This document shows positions 7,465-14,787 of a DNA stretch of 35,630 nucleotides, piece after piece. The DNA is from Nonomuraea antri. GTDB lineage: Bacteria > Actinomycetota > Actinomycetes > Streptosporangiales > Streptosporangiaceae. Made by a program: the position numbers and the translations under genes. The stretch is from positions 1 to 35,630 of the forward strand of contig NZ_JABCPZ010000100.1 in assembly GCF_013283785.1 (NCBI RefSeq), given 5' to 3'. Numbering within the stretch: the first letter of the stretch is position 1; each line of letters begins with the position of its first letter. The notes under the pieces were generated by a model. It was not told the DNA's origin. It searched no databases and saw only the letters and a program-made list of their open reading frames with translations.

Positions 7465-9639
7465 ATGAACTTCTGCCTGAGCGACCTCGTACCACCGTTG
7501 AGGTGGAGCGATGCGTCCACGATCACGCTACTCACCGGGCAGCCCGACCTGCCGGACGCGTGGTGGCGCAGCCTGCCCATGCCCCGGGTGCTGGCCGCCA
7601 TCGGCCCGGAGTCGCTGGGTGAGCTGCTCACCGAGATCGCGCTGGAGCACTGGCCTGCCGCCGCGGTCGGCGACGTGCTGCCGGCGCTGCACGTCCTGGA
7701 CCCGGACGAGGCCGACGAGCCCGCCGTCGCGATCGCGCTCGACCGCGCCGGGTCGTGGGCCGGGCTGCTGTCGCTGACCAGCCGCGAGCTGGTCGACCAG
7801 CCGTTCATCCAGGCCCGTCCGGTGCTCAACACGCTGTTCGCCGCGGTTCTGGTACGGCTCGCGCCCGCGCGTGCTGCCGCGTCCGAGCCGGCTGTGGCGG
7901 CGGCGCCCGTCGCCGTGGCCGAACCCGTCGAGGCTGTCGAGCCCGCCGAAGTCGCCGAGCCTGTCGAGGTCGTCGAGCCGGAACCGGTCGCGCTCGAAGA
8001 GCCCGGCGAGGTCGCCGAGGTCGAGGATCAGGCGCCCGCCGAGGTCGAGCCCGTCGCGGAGCAGGAGCCCGAGCCTGAGCCTGCGCCTGAGCCTGAGCCC
8101 GATCTTGAGCCTGAGCCCGAGCCGGTCGTGGCCGGGGTCTCCGAGGTGGCCGAGTTCGCCGTGGTCGAGGTTCCCGAGGAGCCGGAGCCCGCTGCGCCGG
8201 AGTCCGCGGGGATCGAGGAGCAGGAGCCCGCGGCCGTGGCGGCCGACGAGCCCGAGTTCGAACCGATCGAGGCACACGAGCACGCCCCCGAGCCGATCGT
8301 GGCCGAGGAGCAGGAAGCCCACGAGCCGGTTTTCGAGGCTTTCGGTACTCCCGAGACCCCAGAAGTCCCGGAGGCTCCCGAAGTCGCCGAGGTGCCCGAA
8401 GCCGCTGAGGCTCTGGAGGTCGCCGAGGAGCCGACGCCGGAGTTGCCCGCGCTGATCGAGGCCGCGTTCTCCGGTCTGGACGACAAGACCTGGGCGGTGG
8501 CCCAGAACCGCGTCTTCACCGACCAGCCCTCCGCCGTGGACCAGCTCGCCAAGCTGTTCGCCGTCCCACCGGCCGAGATCGCCGCCACCGAGCACGACCT
8601 GCGTACCCGCGTCGACCAGTGGCTGGCCAGTGACGAGGCGGCCCCGTACCGGGCGCACCTGGACGAACTGCGCGCCGCGTTCGGCCCGCACGCGTCCAAG
8701 GAGCAGTTGATCGGCGCGGCCGACTGGCACGCCAGGGAGATCCAGGCGCTGGAGGTCCCCGCCTGGCAGTTCGTGCTGGCCACGCTCGCGGCGCCGACGC
8801 CGGCCGAGCAGGCGCCGCCCGTCCAGCAGGCGCCGATCATGGAGCAGCACAACGTTCACCCGCAGGGCGCCCACCCGTACGCGGCCCCACCGCCGAACGT
8901 GCCGCCGGCGTTCCCGCCGCCCACCGAGTTCCCGCCGCCCGTCGGGTACCCGCCGCCGATCGAGCAGGTGCCGTCGGCGTTCGGCCCGCTGCCCGCGCCG
9001 CCACCGCCGATGTCGGGCCCGCCGCAGTTCCAGGCGTTCGCCCCGGCGGTGCCCGTGTCGCCGCCCCCGGTGAGCGAGTCCAACGGCGGCGGCCCGGTCG
9101 AACCGTCGGACGACAAGCCGTACCAGCCGCTCAAGGACGTCTCGCAGACCCGGCGCTGCTTCCGCCAGCCGGACGGCCGCTGGTGGCTGCGTATCGACGT
9201 CACGGCCGAGCAGCTGACCGGCGGCGAGTGTCCGCTGCCCACCGGATTCGCGGCCTACCTGGGCCTGGCGCCTGGCGAGACCAAGACGGTCAGGAGCGCG
9301 GCCGGCGAGCTGACGATGAGCTGGCACGGCCGGCCCACGCTCGAATCGGTGGAACGGCTGCTGGCCGACGTGGGCGCGCGCGAGGGCGGCCACCTGTTCC
9401 TGACGCTGTCGGACGAGGGCGTGCTGCGGGCCAGGCACCTGCCGGTCGCCGCACAGGGCGCCGAGAAGATCACCAAGGCGTTGCGCCTGGTCGGCTACAC
9501 CGCCCCGGGCGGCACGAAGGACCAGGCGGCCCGCGTGATCGCCACCAGGATCGGTATGACGGGCCCTGTCGGCCTGCCCGACCTGCTCACCAGGCTCCGC
9601 GAACGCGGTGACCGCGACCTGCTCGCCCTGTTGGACTGA
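7465..9639 (+). CDS. Protein A: degenerate sigma-4-like protein with acidic linker
   Basis: A 724-residue protein of unknown function, paralogue of the gene at 11535. Both begin MNxxLSDLxPPLRW, which fixes both starts. Layout: N-terminal domain (1 to about 132); a very acidic Glu/Pro/Val linker (about 139-329); a helical segment (about 330-440) that aligns with the sigma-70 region-4-like part of protein B, but where B has VTRERIRQIE this one has VPPAEIAATE, so the DNA-contact residues are lost; a proline-rich linker (about 440-550); and a C-terminal domain (553-724) shared with B, beginning YQPLKDVSQTRR and ending LRERGDRDLLALLD. Its stop is 3 bp before the helicase start, so the two are probably translationally coupled. 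I recognise no enzyme motif. Confidence 0.85.
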   Translation: MNFCLSDLVPPLRWSDASTITLLTGQPDLPDAWWRSLPMPRVLAAIGPESLGELLTEIALEHWPAAAVGDVLPALHVLDPDEADEPAVAIALDRAGSWAGLLSLTSRELVDQPFIQARPVLNTLFAAVLVRLAPARAAASEPAVAAAPVAVAEPVEAVEPAEVAEPVEVVEPEPVALEEPGEVAEVEDQAPAEVEPVAEQEPEPEPAPEPEPDLEPEPEPVVAGVSEVAEFAVVEVPEEPEPAAPESAGIEEQEPAAVAADEPEFEPIEAHEHAPEPIVAEEQEAHEPVFEAFGTPETPEVPEAPEVAEVPEAAEALEVAEEPTPELPALIEAAFSGLDDKTWAVAQNRVFTDQPSAVDQLAKLFAVPPAEIAATEHDLRTRVDQWLASDEAAPYRAHLDELRAAFGPHASKEQLIGAADWHAREIQALEVPAWQFVLATLAAPTPAEQAPPVQQAPIMEQHNVHPQGAHPYAAPPPNVPPAFPPPTEFPPPVGYPPPIEQVPSAFGPLPAPPPPMSGPPQFQAFAPAVPVSPPPVSESNGGGPVEPSDDKPYQPLKDVSQTRRCFRQPDGRWWLRIDVTAEQLTGGECPLPTGFAAYLGLAPGETKTVRSAAGELTMSWHGRPTLESVERLLADVGAREGGHLFLTLSDEGVLRARHLPVAAQGAEKITKALRLVGYTAPGGTKDQAARVIATRIGMTGPVGLPDLLTRLRERGDRDLLALLD

Positions 9640-9642
9640 GCC

Positions 9643-11487
9643 GTGCCGCGGCTCGCGATCGGCCCTGAGTTTCCCAGGGAGCTCAGCGCACTGGCCCAGC
9701 CGGTGCGCAGGGACGTCGTGGTCGCGTTACGCCGGTTCCTGCTGAACGTCTCCGGCGGCCCGCACCCCGAGCGGGTGCGCGGCGGCCGGGACCCGCGGGT
9801 CGCCACGCTGCGCCTGGCGCCCGGCCACCGCGGCGTGGTGGTGCGGCAGCGGGACGTGTACTGGCTGCTCACGCTGCTGCCCGACCCCGAGGCCTGGTCG
9901 TACGCCCAGCGGCACAGGTACGGCGTCAACCCGGCGCTCGGCGTGGTCGAGGAGTGGGACGCCGAGTCGCTGGAGCGGGTCGAGCCCGCGTTACGCCGCT
10001 CGGCCGGGCCCAACCGGCTGTTCGAGGCGATCTGCGACGGCGATCTGCTCGGGCTCGGCGTCGACGGGCACGCGCTGCCGCTGATCAGGCTCATCACCAC
10101 CGAGGCCGACGTGGCCGCCCTCGAGCCGCTGCTGCCGCCCACCCAGTACGTGCCGCTGGCCGTGCTGGCCAGGGGCGGCACGCTGGCCGAGGCGTGGCGG
10201 GAGCTGGACTCCTGGCGCGCGGCCGACGCCGAGACCGGCGGGATCGACCCCGACGATCTGCACGCGGCGCTGCGCCGCAGCCCGGACCGGGCCGCGTTCG
10301 CCGCGGACAAGGTGGAGCTGGACCGAGTGCTGGCGGCGCCCGACTGGTGCACGTTCCTCGATCCGCCGCAACACCGGCTGGCCTATGCCGCGCGCTACGA
10401 GAACCCGGTGCTGGTCGTGGGCGGCGCGGGCACGGGCAAGACGCTCACGGCCCTGCACCGGGCGGCCCATCTGGCCGCGCGCGGCCGCGGGCCGGTGTTG
10501 CTGGTCACGTTCTCGCAGGGGTTGTGCGAGGACCTGTCGGCCCGGCTGGACGAGCTGATCCAGGACGACGCCGTACGCAAACGAGTCGAGGTGGACAACC
10601 CGGAGCGGCTGGCGATGCGGATCGTCGGCGACGCGGAGGGCAAGCGCCCCACGCTGGTCGGCCCGGGCGCCAGGAGCATGCCCGAGCTGACCGACGAGGC
10701 GCTCAGGCTGCTGACCAGGGCCACCGGCGGCCTGCTCGACGACGTGGTCGAGGACGGCGACGACACCTCGGGCACCGGCGGCAAGCCGTACCGGCACATC
10801 GTGGTGGACGAGGGCCAGGACGTCAGCCCGGCCCAGTGGCGGCTGCTGCGGGCGGCGGTGCCGCGCGCGCACGACGACCTGTTCATCGTCGGTGACCCGC
10901 ACCAGCGCGTCACCGACACCAAGATCGCACTCGGCGCGGTCGGGATCCCCGCCGAGCAGCACTCGCTGACGATCTCCCGCCGGCTGCCGCAGGAGCTGCT
11001 GACGTTCGTGGTGCGGCTGCGCGGCGGCGGCCCGGCGGGCGGGCTGGTCACGGGCGTGGCCGAGATGCACGGCCTGCGCGCGGACAGGCACGGCGAGCGT
11101 CCGATGATCAGGGCCTACGACTCCCCTGACGGCGAATTGTCCGGGCTGGCCGCTACCGTGGCCTCCTGGCTCGAGGACGGCGTGCCGGCCGCGGAGATCG
11201 GGGTCGGGGCGCGCACCTCCCAGCTCGTCCGGGCGGCCAGGCAGGCGCTCGACGGGCTCGACGTCCGGGTCTCGACGTTCCAGAACCTGAAGGGCCTGGA
11301 GTTCGAGCGGGTCGCGCTGATCGGCGTCGCCGAGGGCGTGGTGCCCGAGCCGCCGCCGGCCGATCCCGGCGCGCGGGCGCGGGCGTTGCAACGCGAACGG
11401 AGCATTCTGTTCGTCGCCTGCACGAGGGCCAGGTCAGTGCTCTATATCTCGCATTACGGAAGAGGTAGCCCATTTCTCCCTCTCTGA
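9643..11487 (+). CDS. UvrD/SF1-like helicase with RelE-like N-terminus
   Basis: A 614-residue ATP-dependent nucleic-acid motor. Q-motif-like FLDPPQHRLAYA; Walker A GGAGTGKT at about 260-267; Walker B VVDEGQDVSPAQW near 387; motif III FIVGDPHQR; motif IV-like SRRLPQELL; motif V LKGLEFERV near 545; motif VI LFVACTRA near 590, a complete SF1 set. It lacks the long 1B/2B domains of UvrD or PcrA (700-plus residues). The first about 105 residues resemble a RelE/ParE toxin fold: FPRELSALAQPVRRDVVVAL, then TLRLAPGHRGVVV, YWLLTLLPDPEAWSYAQRHR. Two leucines are encoded by the rare TTA codon (9727 and 9991). The GTG start lies 3 bp after protein A, and protein B follows after 47 bp. Confidence 0.92.
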   Translation: MPRLAIGPEFPRELSALAQPVRRDVVVALRRFLLNVSGGPHPERVRGGRDPRVATLRLAPGHRGVVVRQRDVYWLLTLLPDPEAWSYAQRHRYGVNPALGVVEEWDAESLERVEPALRRSAGPNRLFEAICDGDLLGLGVDGHALPLIRLITTEADVAALEPLLPPTQYVPLAVLARGGTLAEAWRELDSWRAADAETGGIDPDDLHAALRRSPDRAAFAADKVELDRVLAAPDWCTFLDPPQHRLAYAARYENPVLVVGGAGTGKTLTALHRAAHLAARGRGPVLLVTFSQGLCEDLSARLDELIQDDAVRKRVEVDNPERLAMRIVGDAEGKRPTLVGPGARSMPELTDEALRLLTRATGGLLDDVVEDGDDTSGTGGKPYRHIVVDEGQDVSPAQWRLLRAAVPRAHDDLFIVGDPHQRVTDTKIALGAVGIPAEQHSLTISRRLPQELLTFVVRLRGGGPAGGLVTGVAEMHGLRADRHGERPMIRAYDSPDGELSGLAATVASWLEDGVPAAEIGVGARTSQLVRAARQALDGLDVRVSTFQNLKGLEFERVALIGVAEGVVPEPPPADPGARARALQRERSILFVACTRARSVLYISHYGRGSPFLPL

Positions 11488-11534
11488 TCACATAGTCTGA
11501 ACTGCGGATACTTCCCTTTGCCGGTTGGACCCCA

Positions 11535-13379
11535 ATGAACCTCAGCTTGAGCGACCTCGCGCCACCCCTGCGCTGGACCTCCCCTGGTCAGATCGCGCCG
11601 ATCGTGGAAGAGCCACAGCTGCCAGAGGCCTGGTGGCAGGCGGTTCCGCTCGACCGCGCCTGCGCGATCGCCGGAACCCAGACCGTGGCGGGCCACCTGG
11701 CCGACCTGGCCGTGGCCTGCTGGGGTCACCTGGTGCTCGGCGACATCCTGCCGCTGCTGCGTTTCTCCGACCCCGCCGAGGCCGAGCGGTCGCCGGAGAC
11801 GCTGGGCAAGGACGTCGTGCAGAAGTTGTTCAACGGCGTCTTCGAGCGGCTGCTCGAACCCGTGCCCACGGCGCTGCCCGCGCCCGGGCGTCCTGACAAG
11901 CCGCTGCCCGAACTGATCGACGTGCTGTTCGCGGCGCTGGACGAGCGGCAGCGGGCCATCGCCCGCGACCGTCTCTACGCCGCCCAGCGGGCCACGCTGG
12001 ACGAGCTGGCGCAGCGGTTCAGCGTCACCAGGGAGCGGATCAGGCAGATCGAGCGCGACCTGCGCGACCACGTCGAGGCGTGGCTGAGCAGCCCGGAGGC
12101 GGCGGCGCTGGTGGCGCACGTGGCGTGGCTGCGCGGCCGGCTCGGCTCGGCGGTGCCCGCCGACGACCTGGCCGCCGCGGTGCCCTGGCACCGCTCCGAC
12201 CTGCGCACGCTGGGCATCCCGGCGTGGCGGTTCGTGCGCACGCTGCTCACCGGGTACGAGCAGACCGACGGCTGGCTGGTCTCCGGCGGCGCGGACGAGC
12301 TGCGGGAGAAGACTCGCCAGCTGTTCACCGACGGCCCGCGTCCGCTGGGCGAGGCGGTGGCCATGGTGGCGCAGCTCGGCGTCCGCGAGGACGTGGCCGA
12401 GCGCTGGATCCTGGCCGTGCCGCAACTGCGCCTGCTCGACCAGCACGTGGTCCCCTGGCCGCGCAGCATCAACGAGAAGGCCGAGGCGGTGCTGGCGGTG
12501 GCCGGGCAGCCGCTGTCGCCGGAGGAGATCCAGGAACGCATCGGCGAGGACTACAGCCTGGTCGGCATCAGGAACCAGCTCACGGCCGACGACCGGTTCC
12601 GCCGCGTCGACAGGAACAAGTACGGGCTGACCCGCTGGGGCGGCGACGAGTACCTGGGCATCAGGGAGATGATCGCCAGGGAGATCGAGCGGGCCGGCGG
12701 CGAGGCCTCGGTCAGCACGATCGTGACCAACCTGACCTCGCGCTACGACGTGAGCGAGAGCTCGGTGCGCGCCTACTCCGGCGGTCCCGGGTTCGAGCGC
12801 ACCCAGCGCGGCTGGATCAGGGTGGCGGGCACCTCGCCGGCCGGGGAGTCGGAGCCGTACCAGCCGCGCAAGGACGTCTCGGAGACGCGGCGCAGCTTCC
12901 GCTCGCGCGACGGGCGCTGGTGGCACCGGGTGGACGTCAACGCCGAGCACCTGCGGGGCTCGGGTTCGCCGCTGCCCACCGGGTTCGCCGCCTACCTGGG
13001 GATGGCGCCGGGCGGGCAGCTCACCGCCTCGACGCCGTCCGGTGACGTGGTGATCAGCTGGCACAACCAGCCGACCATGGGCTCGATCAGGAACGTGCTG
13101 GCCGACTTCAAGGCCAGCGAGGGCGACCACGTGTTCCTGACCGTCTCCGACGGCGGCGAGCTGCTGACCCGCTACCTGCCCGCCGCGGCGGTGGCGATGC
13201 CGCCGCTGAACCGGGCGCTGTACCTGATCGGGTACACCGCGCCGGTGACGTCCGAGCTGGAGGGGCTGCGCCTGATCGGGGCCAGGATCGGGCTGCCCGA
13301 CCTGGCCGGCCGCGACGAGGTGCTGGCGCGGCTGCGCGAGCGCGGTGACCGCGACATCCTGGGTTTCCTGGGGGCGTGA
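11535..13379 (+). CDS. Protein B: sigma region-4-like DNA-binding protein
   Basis: A 614-residue paralogue of protein A. Layout: N-terminal domain (1 to about 115) starting MNLSLSDLAPPLRW; a sigma-70 region-4.2 helix-turn-helix at about 152-175 (LDELAQRFSVTRERIRQIE), essentially matching the primary-sigma -35 recognition helix, including the Arg, Glu and Gln that contact DNA; a helical region with LGIPAWRFVRTLL; then two winged-helix-like segments (about 310-435; INEKAEAVLAVAGQPLS and ISTIV-like VSTIVTNLTSRYDVSESSV) that recall HARE-HTH or RNA polymerase delta-type domains; and the C-terminal domain shared with A (442-614). It has no sigma region 2, so it cannot be a complete sigma factor. 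It most likely binds DNA or RNA polymerase. No strong ribosome-binding site precedes its ATG. The cysS-like gene follows after 16 bp. Confidence 0.88.
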   Translation: MNLSLSDLAPPLRWTSPGQIAPIVEEPQLPEAWWQAVPLDRACAIAGTQTVAGHLADLAVACWGHLVLGDILPLLRFSDPAEAERSPETLGKDVVQKLFNGVFERLLEPVPTALPAPGRPDKPLPELIDVLFAALDERQRAIARDRLYAAQRATLDELAQRFSVTRERIRQIERDLRDHVEAWLSSPEAAALVAHVAWLRGRLGSAVPADDLAAAVPWHRSDLRTLGIPAWRFVRTLLTGYEQTDGWLVSGGADELREKTRQLFTDGPRPLGEAVAMVAQLGVREDVAERWILAVPQLRLLDQHVVPWPRSINEKAEAVLAVAGQPLSPEEIQERIGEDYSLVGIRNQLTADDRFRRVDRNKYGLTRWGGDEYLGIREMIAREIERAGGEASVSTIVTNLTSRYDVSESSVRAYSGGPGFERTQRGWIRVAGTSPAGESEPYQPRKDVSETRRSFRSRDGRWWHRVDVNAEHLRGSGSPLPTGFAAYLGMAPGGQLTASTPSGDVVISWHNQPTMGSIRNVLADFKASEGDHVFLTVSDGGELLTRYLPAAAVAMPPLNRALYLIGYTAPVTSELEGLRLIGARIGLPDLAGRDEVLARLRERGDRDILGFLGA

Positions 13380-13395
13380 CGCGTAGGCTCGGGGG

Positions 13396-14676
13396 ATGTT
13401 GCGGATCTACGACACGCGTACCAGGCAGGTCGAGGAGATCGCGCCCACCCGGGCCCTGCGCATGTACGCCTGCGGGCCGACCGTCCACCGGCGGGCGCAT
13501 CTCGGGGACCTGCGCACGTACCTGCTGTCCGACCTGATCAGGCGGGTGCTGGAGACCCGCAGGGTGCGCGTGCAGGTCTGCCAGAACATCACCGACGTGG
13601 ATCACCTGGCCGAGTCCGCCTTCAGGGCCGACGGCGCCGCGCTGAACCTGCGCCCGCCGGAGCACACGCCGCGCGCCGCCGAGACGATCGACCTGATGGT
13701 CGAGCTGATCGCCAAGCTGGTCGAGCGGGGCCACGCCTATCAGGTGCCCGACGGCCCGGTCTTCTTCGACGTGCGGACGTTCCCTTCGTACGGCGAGATC
13801 TCCGGCAACCGGCTCGACGACCTCAAGCCCGCGCACCACATCGACGCCGTCGACCCGCGCAAGCGCTGCCACGCCGACTGGGCGCTGTGGAAGCCCGCCG
13901 AGGGCGAGCTGACCTGGGACTCTCCGTGGGGACGCGGCGTTCCCGGCCGGCACGTGGAGTGCTCGGCGATGTCGCTGCATTTCCTCGGCGACCGGATCGA
14001 CCTGCACATCGGCGGCATCGACCTGCGCTTCCCGCACCACGAGGACGAACGCGCCCAGTCCGACTCCGCGGCCGGGCACGAGGTCGTCAGGCACTGGGTG
14101 CACGGCGAGAACCTGCTGTTCGACGGCCGCAGGACGGCCGAGTCGACGGGCGACGTGATGCCGCTGTCCGACGTGACGGAGGCCGGGCTCGACCCGCTGG
14201 CCGTGCGGCTGGCGTTCCTGGAGCACCGCTACCGGCATCAGCTCGACCTCACCTGGGACACGCTGCGCGCCGCCGACCGCACGCTGCGGCGCTGGCGCTC
14301 GCGGGTGGCCGAGTGGTCGGAGTCGCCGAGCGCGCCGATGGCCGCGGGCTACGTGGAACGCGCGGAGTCCGCCTTCGCCGACGACCTCGACACCCCGGCC
14401 GCGCTGCGCGTGCTGCGGGAGCTGGAACGGGACGAGTCGGTCGCGCCCGGGGCCAAGTTCGAGTCGTTCCTGCACCTGGACCAGGTGCTGGCGCTGGACC
14501 TGTCGACGGAGATCGGCAAGGCGCCGGTGCTGCCCGGCGGGGCGTCCGAACTGCTGGAGCGGCGGGCCCGCGCCCGCGAGGCGCAGGACTGGGCGGCGGC
14601 CGACCGGCTCAGGGACGAGCTGGACGAACTGGGCGTCAAGGTCGCGGACACCCCGGAGGGCCAGACCTGGACCTGA
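13396..14676 (+). CDS. Cysteinyl-tRNA synthetase-like protein, signatures lost
   Basis: A 426-residue class Ia synthetase homologue that aligns with CysRS along its whole length (YACGPTV, NITDVD, GRHVECSAM, HIGGIDLRFPHHEDE, and a C-terminal DWAAADRLRDELDELGVKV). The predicted zinc ligands, Cys26, the Cys of HVECSAM, and His and Glu of FPHHEDE, are kept. The HIGH motif is HLGD (residues 35-38), KMSKS is RTAES (246-250, catalytic lysine replaced by Glu), the Trp before HxECSAM is Arg, and about 18 residues after NITD are missing compared with E. coli CysRS. MshC, the mycothiol ligase relative, normally keeps both signatures, so this is not an ordinary MshC. It is probably not the housekeeping cysS. 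The ATG has a GGGGG site; it follows protein B by 16 bp. Confidence 0.85.
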   Translation: MLRIYDTRTRQVEEIAPTRALRMYACGPTVHRRAHLGDLRTYLLSDLIRRVLETRRVRVQVCQNITDVDHLAESAFRADGAALNLRPPEHTPRAAETIDLMVELIAKLVERGHAYQVPDGPVFFDVRTFPSYGEISGNRLDDLKPAHHIDAVDPRKRCHADWALWKPAEGELTWDSPWGRGVPGRHVECSAMSLHFLGDRIDLHIGGIDLRFPHHEDERAQSDSAAGHEVVRHWVHGENLLFDGRRTAESTGDVMPLSDVTEAGLDPLAVRLAFLEHRYRHQLDLTWDTLRAADRTLRRWRSRVAEWSESPSAPMAAGYVERAESAFADDLDTPAALRVLRELERDESVAPGAKFESFLHLDQVLALDLSTEIGKAPVLPGGASELLERRARAREAQDWAAADRLRDELDELGVKVADTPEGQTWT

Positions 14677-14774
14677 CACCCCCACCCCGCCAGGTACGAG
14701 GCACGGGCGCGGCCACCGTCGATGGACGGAGCAGTGATGGGCGGCTGCCAGACTTAGTGCCAGTTCGGGTAGAT

Positions 14775-14780
14775 GGAGGT
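14775..14780 (+). promoter_or_regulatory. Ribosome-binding site deciding the acylase start
   Basis: GGAGGT, a perfect Shine-Dalgarno core, ends 7 nt before the GTG at 14788. It overlaps the first codons of a longer frame that could begin at the ATG at 14773, so the GTG is the better start. Confidence 0.8.
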
Positions 14781-14787
14781 AGTCGGT

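Noticed and set aside
7528..9438. Long minus-strand frame opposite protein A
   Set aside because: Low-complexity Arg/Leu/Gly translation without family features; a shadow of protein A, whose N-terminus and C-terminus match protein B.
11535..13379. Alternative sigma factor
   Set aside because: Only region 4 is present. No region 2 or 3 motif was seen, and the rest consists of other domains.
13396..14676. Housekeeping cysS or mshC
   Set aside because: Both signature motifs needed for the activation step are altered, and an essential gene would not be expected to carry them; MshC keeps HIGH- and KMSKS-like motifs.
14773..14787. ATG at 14773 as start of the acylase
   Set aside because: A perfect GGAGGT lies inside these codons, at ideal distance from the GTG at 14788.
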